Shown: one piece after another, positions 11,400-22,800 of the stretch
How positions within the stretch are numbered: the stretch's first letter is position 1
How the letters are laid out: each line of letters starts with the position of its first letter
Assembly (NCBI GenBank): GCA_031763025.1
Contig: JASSKH010000019.1
Location: 6,344,336 to 6,408,335, forward strand
Source: Macrocystis pyrifera
Taxonomy: Eukaryota > Sar > Phaeophyceae > Laminariales > Laminariaceae
Direction of reading: 5' to 3'
DNA: 64,000 nt
The notes under the pieces: generated by a model
Database searches by the model: none
Seen by the model: only the letters and a program-made list of their open reading frames with translations
Told to the model about the DNA's origin: nothing
Made by a program: the position numbers and the translations under genes

Positions 11400-12412
11400 A
11401 CTCGCATTTCGTTGAGCAAGATGGATGTAAAGGATGCATTTCAGCGAATCTCCGTAGCATGGTCTCACTGCTCGCTGCTCGGATAAGAGACCCACGATTC
11501 GCTTATGGTCGATAGTCACCTCATATTCGGCTGGTGGAATAGTCCGGGAATATGGTGCTTGTTTTCGGCCGCTCTCGAGCACGCGCACGTCTGGACTACA
11601 TTCCGTTACGTGGTAGTAACCGCGTTTGGACTGGCGGATACAGGTCACGTGATCGTCAGTGCGTCGGCGACAGTGGGAAACGCCCCCAGGGTATCGAGTG
11701 CCGCCGGGCGACTCACGCGAGGCAGCCAGGCCTTTCGTTTCTCGCATCAACGTAGACCACGCACTCTGGATGTAGCCACAATGTCCTTCTTTAGGCAACC
11801 GATGCCTGCGAGCATTGCAGAGCATGGGTTCCAATCAAGGTCGACTCCTGGATGAGCAGCAAGCAGGCGAACCACCCCTGTTGGCTCTGAAAAAGGTGGC
11901 CATGCGGCACACGCGGCTAGACGTACAAGGATTGGAGCTCGATACAGTCGCGAGGGCGATTGTATCGCCGCGAGCAAAAATTGGCGAGCTGTATGAGCTG
12001 CTCACAATGTGGCCAAGGGATCTCCGCATCGCGTCGAAATCGGAGTTTCCTTCGTTGGTGAGAGAGCTGTTGAGCGATTATGAAGCCGTGCGATCGGGAA
12101 CGGTTTTCGTGCAACGCATGCCTAATCAATCAGGCATGCCTCTTGTACAGGTCTGGCACGATACATGGCCGCGGCCGGTGGGTCGCGCGCGGTTGCCCCT
12201 AGGCCACTCGCGCGTTCACCTTGGTAGCGAGTTTCCTCTTGACCTTTCTTTTCGGGGGATGATAGTAGCTAACGTGATGGGCCTGGGAGGCTCAGGTACT
12301 TTGTACGCCACACTACGAAGTGTTGAGTCCCAGCCCCAGTCGTACACGCTTGCCGGCGACGCCTCTGGGGATGCGATGGGGGGGTCTGTTTTGAAACCGA
12401 TGGTGGCGAATT
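11400..12412 (+). pseudogene. DIRS-like reverse transcriptase
   Basis: From 11421 the frame reads MDVKDAFQRISV (RT motif A region), then after one stop continues with SHLIFGWWNSPGIWCLFSAA and LEHAHVWTTF. The active-site box near 11746-11760 reads I-N-V-D-H instead of Y/F-V-D-D, so the second catalytic Asp is replaced by His (GAC to CAC). The thumb or connection region follows in the frame of 11815-12412 (LDVQGLELDTVA, KIGELYELLTMWPRDLRIAS). The preserved similarity across broken frames identifies an RT fossil. It cannot be functional. Confidence 0.65.
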
Positions 12413-12720
12413 GATGCCGAGGATGGTACACAGAACCGCTTCCGGTCGCACGTGCAAGGAAGAGACGATCTGTCAATTAACGCTTTGTAACTGCTCGCAA
12501 TGGTAGCCACGGCATAGGCGTTAACGATGGTGGCCGAGGTAGCACGGCAATCTGTGGGCGAGAGCTTTCTAATGTGGGGCGACAAGATACCCATTTGCTC
12601 AACCGATGCGGGGGGGGGCGTGAACCACGGGCAGGCACACTTATGCGGATACTCATTTGCATCGAGATGCAGAGTGGTCGATGCTTTAGAGCGAAACACG
12701 TGCACGGCGTGGCGAATATT
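12330..12720 (+). pseudogene. RNase H remnant of the DIRS-like element
   Basis: The sequence AGDASGDAMGG opens a typical retroelement RNase H core, with the first catalytic Asp in D-A-S-G-D. It is followed, across stops and shifts, by DDLSINAL (the usual E-L position reads A-L) and MWGDKIPICS (the usual G-D-N reads G-D-K). The key acidic residues are partly lost. It follows the RT directly, which fits a pol polyprotein. Confidence 0.6.
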
Positions 12721-13359
12721 CGGGCGGGTTGTGTGTCACATTAGGACCGTCCTACCATCGCCTCCGTCCTCCACGCACTCCGTCCTGACATTTCTTGGCA
12801 CGAGTAGCGTCTCGGGCAAGCGGCGGCGGATCTCTGTACCGACATATGGGACGTTCGTTAGCTAATCGGAAGTGTACGAGTGCGGACTCGGGCCGAGGCC
12901 CGCGGGCCGCGGCCATCCTTTTAGGACCGACGGTGGTCCCGTGGACCCTATGCTTGAGCTGATGTCTTGCTTTCTTTGTTTCCCAGACCACGCCCCCCAT
13001 TGCTGTTACAGTTCGGGCAAGGCTGTAAGTGTGTTCAGGTACGGTCGTGCTCTTCGAGCTATTGAGGAGGTAGTGGCGAGTCGAGTCGAAACCCAGACGT
13101 GTCAGCCCTACACTCGTTGCGTGCCGGAGAAAGCGACCACGCTTGCGGCCGGGATAGACATACCGCTGAGTGGTGTAGAGTGAGGGGGGGGTGGAAGTTA
13201 GACGCATGCAACTAGTACACGCGTAATAGCATATGATATTGGAGAAGGGTGTCACGTAAGCTTGCGGCAGCAAAGACAGTGAAGGAGAGACGCCCGGGGA
13301 AAAGAACAGCTTGAGGTGGAAAAATTATCAACGAAGTGTACGGTAACGACAGCATTCAG

Positions 13360-14135
13360 CGTTGTTGACATTAATTATGCCATCTCCAGTATGTTGTTTT
13401 CGGCACGCCGCCGTCTTCCTGCCGTCGACATTAGTACGCGGCCACTTAATGCCAAATACATTTAAGCAACACCTGTTGTTGATATCAACCAATGTCTCTT
13501 CAGCATGTTGCCTGCAGTACGCCGCCGTTTTCTTGCCGTCAGCGTTGAAGCGTGGATCCTTCGTTTATAAGTCATGTAAGCAACGCCTGCTGTCGAGATT
13601 AAGCATGTATCATCTTCACCATGTTGCTCGGAAAACGCCGCCGCCTTGCTGCCGTAATAAACTGCTGTTGCTTGGTGCAGGAGTCATATGAGCAACGCCT
13701 GCTGTTGACATTAGCCATTCCATCTTCAGCGTGTTGTTTACAGTACGCCGCCGTCTCGCTGCCCTCAACATAAAAAATCGACCGCTTAGTGCGAAAGACA
13801 TGTAAGTAGCACATGTTATTGACATCAACCATGCCATCTTCAGCGTGTTGCCTGCAGTACGCCACCATCTTGCTGCCCTCAAAATTGAAGCTCGGTCCCT
13901 TCATGCTGTAGTTATGTAAGCAACGCCTGCAGTTGTCATCTTGAGCATGTTGCTTGCAGTACACCAGCATCTTGCTGCCCTCGACGTTAACGTTCGTTTG
14001 CTTGATGTAGATGTCGATGGAGAAGCGCTTGCTGTGAGCGTTCGCCATACCATCATACCATCCCCAGAATATTGTTTGCAGTATACTCCCATCTTACTGC
14101 TCTAGGCGTTGAGGGTTGACTTGTTCGTGCAGGTG
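13360..14135 (-). pseudogene. EsV-1-7 repeat array (minus strand), partly intact
   Basis: On the minus strand a 149-codon frame (13599-14048) contains repeated EsV-1-7 units: YCRQHAEDGMVDVNN, YCKQHAEDGMANVNSRRC and RRCSYDSC. They fit C-x4-C-x16-C-x2-H-x12 almost exactly. DNA anchors (CAGTAC or variants) lie at 13401, 13515, 13629, 13741, 13855, 13957 and 14079. Most intervals are 114 bp; one is 12 bp short (four residues lost) and the two between 13515 and 13741 total 226 bp, giving a frameshift. Some cysteines are replaced. The unit is the same family as the plus-strand array at 4.8-5.8 kb, in opposite orientation, with better frame preservation. EsV-1-7 proteins are thought to bind zinc; targets are unknown. 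It is a pseudogene, or possibly an exon of a gene with errors. Confidence 0.75.
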
Positions 14136-17100
14136 GCATGTAAGCAACGTCCCATATTCCCGCCGGCGATATCAGCTGCGCTTGACTACCAGGGTCAGGA
14201 GAGCAGAGGAGGTGGCAGTAGGAAAACGGCTGGGCATTGCGGTGTGTACACATCCCGTTCGTGAATCCAGCATACATCATTGATGGCTTTTTGGGCGGAG
14301 TCAACGTGAGTAGTCGCTGGTTCAAGAACGATAAGTACGTTGGCATGCATGTAAACCGTAGCTCACATAACCACGCAGTGGTTTCAACCCCGAGGGCACG
14401 CACGCACCGACACGATGCGCCGTTCACGTTGCGTTCATCTTGCTCATGACCCGCCGGTAATACTTTGCTGCGGGCGGAATAGTCGAGGGAGAAACCCATA
14501 CGTGTACCGTTGTGCAATATAAAGTAGTTGGAAGGAGTCAGTCGTGAATGCAAGGGGTGCCAATGTCTGCCCCTGCTAGGTAGTGCCTAGTATAAACGTT
14601 GCTTGGGTGAAACTAGCAGCAGCGCCGTGCAAACCCACGTCATTACTATGGTATTTTGTACAGCGCGGCAATAAGGACGTACCAGACCAGAACGTCAGTG
14701 CAATGATCGGCCATTGCAGGGCCACTTCGCCGCGGGGTGAGTATCGTGGTCAGGTTATCTGTAGGGATGAAATACCTGGGATGATACAACGTTCGACACG
14801 TTTTGCGTCACTTCAACTTCGTACTTTACATGTGGAGGCAATCACAAACTCTCGCTGAGCGCACCCAACGACAGCTCCAGAGAGTGATTGGCCCTTCGGG
14901 CCGCCCTACCGGTACGTCTACACTCCTCTGGGCACGATGAAATTAGGTATGACACATATACAGTACGCGACACATGATAAGAATGTGATAACTAAGAACT
15001 TGAGGGTGAGATTTTGCGAAATTTAAGAATCTACGGCGAAGCATTTGTGCTGAACTCGAGGAGGAAATACATATTAAAACTCGGGGAAGTACAAGGCATC
15101 GGCAGATACACATTTGCCACATTGCACTGCAGCCCAGAAGAATAAGAAACTGCCCGGACACCCCCCAAGGCCAGATCAGGCTCCAAACTAAGCTGTCTTT
15201 TCTCTCTAAAATCGACCTCACGAGTGACCTGACGATGTATTTTTTCAAGATATCTTTGCAAATTGTTTTAAACTATTTCGCCAGGAGCGGACGAAAGATG
15301 TGTACGACTACCGTCTGCATCTTGAAGCCGAACAAAGCGTGCGTAGCATGAAGCTACCGTTGGCTGCATACAGCACGGCAAAAAAAAACGCGGCGGTGGG
15401 TGCGTGGGTTTTGCTAGAGGTAAACGACGCAGAGCAGACGGGGGGTACAGTCGGAGAGGGCGGGTGGAACAGTCAGCTCGGAGGTTCAGAAGCAGGCGGG
15501 GAAAGACCATCAATCAGCAGCAGGGGGAGAGCGTTGTAAGGCCCAACGTGCTTAACGTAGACCGTGTTGATTGAGTTTCGTTTCTGGCTATACAACAGTA
15601 CCAAGTACTACCATATACAGTAAGGGAGTCGTTGAAGGTGGGCGACATGAGCTTCGATTCTTGCTGCCCGGAAGAGCTACGTTTATACAAGAATATGATA
15701 TATTTGCTGCATACATTAGTACTGCTGCTGTGGTCTTGTGAATTATGGGTGGTGGGTGCCATGTCTTGAAACATGTACAGTATGTAAATGATACCTGGTA
15801 TATCAGTAACGACCGCTCAAGCAAAAATGGTCGTATGCACGCCTTTGCAGCGAAACAAAAGAGTTTTGAACGCCTTTGCAAAAAAAAGAATTTGAGGTTT
15901 AAGAATTTGGCGTTTTCCACCCTTTCGCGAACTATGAATGTGGATATAGCCATTTCTGCTGAAATTGGAGAGAAAACATGACGCGAGCCTCAGCCTAAAA
16001 AGGATATTATTATCAGTGGCGTACTGTACACACCTCTAGCTAGGGTTGCTTAGTTGAAAACATCAAACTGCTCGTCCGGCTCACTGGTGGTACACTCGGA
16101 GATACCGGACACAGAGGTGTGTCACCGGCGAGACCTTCGCGTGTTAAACACACGGGACAAGGGGCGATGTCGTTTTCCTACCGCACAACTTGTACCAGAT
16201 ACAGGTACGGCTTGATTCCTTGTGAAATGAAGGTACTTCATAGATCGATACCGGAAAAAATATGACAAGTAGACCAGTGTTGAGGGTAGAGTCATTATGC
16301 ACTCGTACTCAGGAAGCAAGCCTCGTGTCATTTTGTTTTCGCAATTTACCCCGTAGATAAACGTGAGCAGACGAAGAAAAATAAGTCAAAACACCAATTA
16401 GCTGCGCGCTGTATACGCGCACATGTGATAAATATATTAAACCTTACGAGGCTAATGACGTTGTGTTTCGTGGAGTCGGCATAGGCGGTCGCCGAGCCGA
16501 TCCAGTTGATCGCCCTGTGGATGTATGACACTGGAATATACTACTGCTTGGTTGATAGATGTTCGACGACCATCGATCGGCGAGCCACAGCAACCGACGT
16601 GCCGTGGCATCGAATAAAACCGTGAAATCGATGTAGAAGTGCGGAAAACGTGGTGATGCTGGTTGGCGGGGTTCGAACATGACCCGTCGTCGGTCTGCCG
16701 CCTTGCTACGTGTCTATTCAGGTCCACGTACGCGACCACGACACTCTCGTTCTATTCTCACAGCGCTACGACTGCGGGGAAGTAAATATCACCAACATTG
16801 ATTTGAATCTGCCAACGATCGCAATGTAGTAATTGCCCTGGCTAGCTGCACGAACCGACCGTTGCTCTTAGGATCAATCGGTGGAAAAATAGACACGTCG
16901 CTCGAGGTTTCATTCAACGCAGTGAGGTTGATATTGTTACCAATATTTGTGCTGTCCGCACCACTTCCTGATACCGGTAGTAGTTTAGGCTTAAAATGCT
17001 ACACAATCGCCTCCGTTTCATGCACCCGTCGCATTGTCTGACGAAGATGAAACATAGCCACACTCTACTCAATCCACGATCCAATAACGGGTTCGCTTCG

Positions 17101-17304
17101 CAATATTCTACGCATAGATTTACAGAATTGCAGTGAATCCCGAACCGCAGTACTCAATAGAGCATAGGTGGGGAGGTCATACCACTAGCAATACGTACAA
17201 TACGAACCGGTACCGATGGTCTTGCGTGGCGTTATATGCATGTTAAGCGCTACTGGCACGTGTTAGCGGTAGAGAGCAGTACCAACAACTATAGGTAGCC
17301 GGAC
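14136..17304. other. no firm gene
   Basis: Overlapping short frames only. A minus frame at 15031-15261 (VTREVDFREKRQLSLEPDL) has protein-like composition but no splice context that I can confirm. Around 16670 the plus strand has GGGGTTCGAAC, a B-box-like string without a matching A box. Confidence 0.5.
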
Positions 17305-18560
17305 GTGCGACTCGCATACAACATAAGTATGCAAAGCATTGTCGACCTTTCCAACCGCTGTCGAATACACACTTCACAAGCACAACGTCGGCAATCTCGG
17401 CCTCCACTCGTGCAATCATACGGTGTATCCATAGGATCGGGTCTTGTTACAATGGACATGCAGCAAGCATGCGGTTGTACACAAGAAACAACATTCTCAG
17501 CAAATAAAAACGTCGTAAATCTTGCTCAGGACGAACCGCGGACAGAGGTACGGACCAAGCACTCGCTGAACGCCCTGACGATGGTTCAGCACTTATTGAA
17601 CGCACTGGCGATCTTCTGCAATGCGTGGTGTAGGTGATTCAACCGTCCAGCCGCGTAGCTACCCCAGAGAGGTGATTTTAAGGGACGTGGCGGTTTGGCC
17701 TGGCATACCACTTGACCCTTGCTCGTTTAACATGATCCAGGGGGCGCACGTGATTGCTCTTGACGACACAAGGGCGCGTATGCTCGAGTTTTTACGAAAG
17801 GAAAAGCGTGCTTTGCTGAGAAGCACTGTACACAGACCGTGCGGGACATATGCCGACGTCAGCGGGTGGCGCCCAGTACTGGCTGATGATCTTCGACGAC
17901 GCCACCAGCTTGGACTGGGGGGTCGTCCTGCTGGACAAGAGCGTGGTCACGGCTACCCGCGGTTCCCGCGCTTGCTTGCCGGCCGTCAATGCATACGGCG
18001 GACTGCCTACGTCTAGACGATGGCATCGACTTCACCAACAGGGGATTCCAAGACGCGGAGTACGCGTTGGTCGACGATCCGAGGCGCAACGGGTGGGTGG
18101 GGCGGACGCTAGCTCTTGTCGCTGAAGGAGGGATGACAGTGTGCCTGGAGTTCAGTTCATGTCGGATGGAGCGGGGTTTCCACCCACCGTACTCGCCACA
18201 TGCAGCCGGAAGCATAGATGTGGAGGTGCGACGTGCTAAGCCTCCTTACACGGATGGATGAAAAGCCCGGCATCATGTGCTCGTTCGAGACATTTTACTA
18301 AGGACCCTGCAGAAACCCCGTACTGCCGTACATGATACCGGGACGCCACAGGTCAAGTGCGCATCCGAGCGGAAGCCGAAGGGGGAACCCTATTTTCCCC
18401 TAAACCCCGGAAACAACCACGCCTCAAACTGCAGTAATGTCATGCTGTTGCCATCAGGAATCGCGAACATCTCTACCGATGTGAGGTGGGGATACCGGCG
18501 CGCGACTTTCATGGACATCGATGCGTGGCTATTGACATGTTCATGTTCTACAGAATACTT
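17305..18560 (+). pseudogene. Ty1/copia GAG-pre-integrase and integrase fragment
   Basis: NISMQSIVDLSNR (near 17325-17365) matches the copia GAG-pre-integrase motif. An integrase core follows, scattered over two frames: TYADVSG, then GGAQYWLMIFDDATS (first catalytic Asp region, near 17870-17905), LRLDDGIDFTNRGFQDA (second Asp, near 18010-18055) and RRNGWVGRTLALVAEG, where the expected catalytic Glu is a Gly. The frame at 18277-18588 contains NPGNNHASNCS and STDVRWGYRR, like the post-integrase region. No RT, RNase H or LTR follows. It is an internal fragment of a second copia copy, clearly inactive. Confidence 0.8.
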
Positions 18561-18599
18561 CACCGTGATAAAAAAAGCAATATATTGAAACACAGATTT

Positions 18600-19842
18600 C
18601 TGCGACGCTAATCGAATAGTGAGCCATCTGCCGTCCGTCCGAGACCACGGCAGTGTTGAAGTGCGCACACCTTCGAACATGGTTTGATTTCACCAATGAA
18701 TGCTTCAACTATAACTTCCAGTTTTGGGTGTGGTGGGTAGATTTAGGACATGCGACGAATCGTTATAAAGCTGAGAATGCGAAATATTCTACAATATTCG
18801 TTTAGTCCTCAGAAGTGCAGACTACTCTCCACGTGATACAGAATACATAACCCTATACCGGCATGGTTTCTCCCTTTGAGTTCTGGGTATGGATGCGTGC
18901 ATGAGTGATCGTTGAAGCGTATGCTGCCCGTTGTTGGAGGGCAAATGTAGGAGTGGTAAATATACTTCGTATGCGTGTATGCATGGAATGAGGACAGCCT
19001 ATACGTCCCGTGGGGCTTGGACCGCGGAACGAGAGGACACGTCACAGAGTTGGGACATGTATTGAATGCTGGATGATACCGTTCGGTTTTAGATTCAAGA
19101 CTGCAAGAGGCTGCTCAGATTCCCTGTCTGCGATTACATGGATCCGTGCCGCACACAGTACAATGTGTCACACGAGCACCTTGGGCATCCCTTAGAAGGA
19201 GCGTTACAAGCTGCACCCTACGCAACGTCACTGTCCGCGTCCAGCAGTCATCCTCCCAAATACATTCTGAATTATGCTGCGAACGTACCCTGAAATGATA
19301 CAGCTCCTATTTAGACCATCAAACAATGTACAGGGTTCGATAGCCCCAATCGTTCCTGACACCCTCCATTATTCGGTACATACTTCACATAGAACACCGG
19401 CATATACACGACAAGGTGTGTCATGCGGGCATGCATATGGAACCCCGTAGAAAGAGCGCTGCTGTATGCTGGCGCGCCGAACGCAAGCCACTGCTTATTA
19501 TTTTTCTTTCAATGCGACACGCGAGAAAAATACACCTGTAGCTTTGAGCAACTTCGCTCAGGTTGCAAAATCAACGACCGTCACCACTATAGAGTCTCCA
19601 CCGACCGCAAAATCGATACCTGGTAGGAGCTTCGACGGTGGCATGAGAGAGCTTACGTCGTTGCCTTGGTTGTTCGGGCGTTGTATTGTGCCAGCCTACG
19701 ACGTGATACAATCGGTGCGTTTTGAGTTCGTTACTATTAATGCAGTGTGTTCACCCCTTGGAGCGATGTCATACTGTGTCAGTGATCTCGCTTGAGAGTA
19801 ATACCCCAAGCCTACACCTGGAGCTGAACACACGTTGCTCCC
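18600..19842. other. no recognisable gene; 3' flank of carbonic anhydrase gene
   Basis: Frames are short and motif-free. The right part (below 19842) is downstream of the carbonic anhydrase stop codon on the minus strand and should contain its 3' UTR and poly(A) site; no clear AATAAA-type signal was chosen. Confidence 0.5.
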
Positions 19843-22800
19843 TCACACGATGTAAACGGTGCGCCCGTTGAGCGCCTGAGCTGGGCGATTGGTGTTAGAG
19901 CGCTCGTCCACCTGCAACGCCCAGAGAGATTGACCGGCAGCGGAAGTAGGTCGGACTTTCAAGCCGTTTCCATGTCGAAGCTGACCAATAGGTTCCCTCG
20001 TTCAAAGGAACTGCAGCAGTAGGTGCCGCCATTTGATGTGTGGCTTTGGCAACAATCACTCCTGCCTATGGGAGGCACCGAGTTACACGGTCGCTTTTCC
20101 GGTATTGCATGGATATAACACAGCCATTGCGCATTCGAGCAAGTGAAGAAGTGAAGCGTTGGGGATACAAGTAGGAATGGCATACAGTACATTAATGTGA
20201 TGGCAACGTGTCCGCGTACATGCTCTACTTTATATCTAGCTACTTGTACAGTAGCTGTTGCTTTTGGTGGTGCCGATGGCGACGCTACCACCACGATAAT
20301 TACCTAGAGACAATCGAAATGTGGGGTTTTTCGATTTGATGGTGAAGTATGACCTTTGCTCAATACTGGCAGTTCTTCAGACTGCGTCGTTCAAAACCTA
20401 GGTTGGACATGACTGCTATCATCGTCACGTCAACACTACCCGAATTTCGGTATAAGTTGTCATACCCGAATTTCTATATGGGTTGTCTTATCATGACAAA
20501 TGGCATATTTGTCACGATTCGCATGCATATCAAAACTCGCGAACGTGCACTCGAGGAAAATGTGTATTACATACCTCAGCCAACCGCCTCGATGGTTTCC
20601 ATTGCGCTTTTTATGGCGCGCAAGAAGTACTAGTGCTTCGTACAGTAGTGTACAAGGCACGCGAAAGAGGCGTTCTACGGGAGAGGTATCACATTTGAGG
20701 GAAAACTTTCTGAGCCACCACGGCGTCCTTACCGGGAGCCAGTTGGATGAGGGATGAATGAGTATGTAGCGTGTGCTCTACGTCGTGGGGCATGATGCAT
20801 ACGTGCACGTACGAGATGCGTGTAGAATTAGTCGTATCAGTACATTGGTCCCCGTCGAATTCCGCAATATGCCTCGGGGGGACACATGAGCCCGAGAACA
20901 TTTAGGGCAACACTTTATCGTAGAATGCCTCGAAACCATTAGGTAACTGGTGTTGCATGACTGACTCAGGTCAGTGTGGGTACGTTTTACCTTCGAGTCC
21001 GTAGCGGTGGCAACCGAGTCGCGGAGGATTTTTAGCTGCAGCTGACCGATCACGGCTGGTGCGCTCATGACGATCCACGTCACTCCCTGCCCGACGGAAT
21101 TTATTCGGCATCATCGTAGTCATTGTACATAGGTTACAGGTAAGGCGGGACCGCTTTGAAAGCTTCCCACAAAATGTTCTACGCAAACCAAGGCGTGCGG
21201 CGGTTGTTGTCTGGGCGTTGAGCGATAATTGCTCGACTAATGAGCAGTGTCGTATGTGCTCCTCCTACATGCGTAGCTCCTAGACTATAGCAGAGATAAC
21301 CGGAAGAAAGCAAAGCGGCATTTTGGCGTGTGTGACACCAACATGTGTATACCTACCGTACTATAATTGGATTGAGAAACATCGCCAGGGCAGACGGAAA
21401 GCATCTTGTGAGTGCACTTAAAATGACAATACGACTATCCCATCGAAAATTCAAAGCACGTACCAGTTATACTATCTACACATTTATTGTATATATCCAA
21501 CACGCCAAGTATACACCCCTGAATACTGTGTACATATGCTGTCCCAGGTATTTCGCGAAAAGTGTAAAGGACACGAAGTCGTGTTTGTGATACAACTGTA
21601 GTGCGCGTGACAACTTGCCGCATATTCGTAGGAACGAACTGGGTTTGTATGTTTGAAAGGTTTGATTACCTCGCTGCAGGGAGGGGTTGTGAGAGATCCC
21701 ATGTAGTGCGAGTAGTGCATGTTGGACGGCAGTAGCTCGTACGGGTTGATTCCTCCGTCAACGGTTTTAGCCCCAGAGCCCAACACCTCCCACATCGGCT
21801 CAAGCTGTCCAGCCGTTCAGACCAAAGAAACGCAGCAGCGAAATGTATGCGTGTGTCAGTCGTTGGAGGCGTTCCTTGGGAAAATGAGGGGAGAAGGTCA
21901 ACGATGTATGCTGAGATCCGACGTTGTCCGTGCTTGGATGCTGTCCCTGCAGTAATACGGTTTTTTACTGCATCGCAGAAGCCGTCAGACTGGCCAACAG
22001 ATAGTGCATGGTTAGCACTTTGATGTTCTGTACAGCTACAAAAATCGCAGCCCATCACCGGTAGAATAACTCACCCCAACATTCCAACCGTGCTCATTCG
22101 CATCCAAGAGGACGGCCACCACGAGAAGCTCAGGTTCTTCAGCGCCCGAGTCATCACGGGTATGCACTAGATGAATCTCGCCGTCGTGCAGTGATCCTGC
22201 AATCTGCTCGCGCACAAGGCAATGGTGCGCGAGGTTAGGAACCGCCGTCGTTAAATTGGTATATAACAGTTGGTGCAGAGAGCGCAAGTGCCACTGCAGT
22301 GAGTTTAGAGCGATACGCTTTATGTGAAGGAACTACTGCATGTATTGTAGGAATGAGGGTCTTAAGGAACGGTTGCCTTGCGACGCTTATAAAATGACCC
22401 ACATCTGTTTTGTTTAAGGCTGATTTCCCCTTGGATGGGTGTGACTTCCTTGTCATTAAAGCGGAATACAGTGGCTTAGTTGTATACCGCTTTGCCACCG
22501 GGGAAACCTAGTCACTGTTGACTGGCGCTCCATACTGCACCGGACAACATCACGAAACCTCAGGGTTCCGTGCTTTGAAATAATCTTCAACTTGCCTCGC
22601 AGGTCTGATACAGTCTACCAGGTACTTAATGATCATGTAAGGCCCTTACCATGTGCTCGGAGGGGGAGTGGAGATGCATTTGCTCCAGGCTGTACGTATT
22701 CCCGTCGAACGAGAGATGGGAAGCAGCTTTTTCACACTCGCTGAAGCCGATCTTACCCACAGCACAGTACAGAGCAGTACAGAACAGTCATGGAAGGCAG

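Larger units (their letters stand above)
9360..13190 (+). mobile_element. DIRS-like (or related) retroelement, degenerate
   Basis: A GC-richer block contains, in order: a coiled-coil-rich gag-like region (9446-10155), a Gly-rich stretch (10380-10620), a reverse transcriptase remnant (from about 11400) and an RNase H remnant (to about 12700). RT motifs such as MDVKDAFQRISV and FGWWNSPGIW, with a DASGDAMGG RNase H start, resemble DIRS/Ngaro-type elements rather than copia. No tyrosine recombinase, LTR or terminal repeat could be identified. Many stops and frame changes show it is dead. The superfamily assignment is tentative. Confidence 0.6.

Noticed and set aside
16665..16685. GGGGTTCGAAC as a tRNA B box.
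   Set aside because: No A box at a proper distance on either strand and no cloverleaf.
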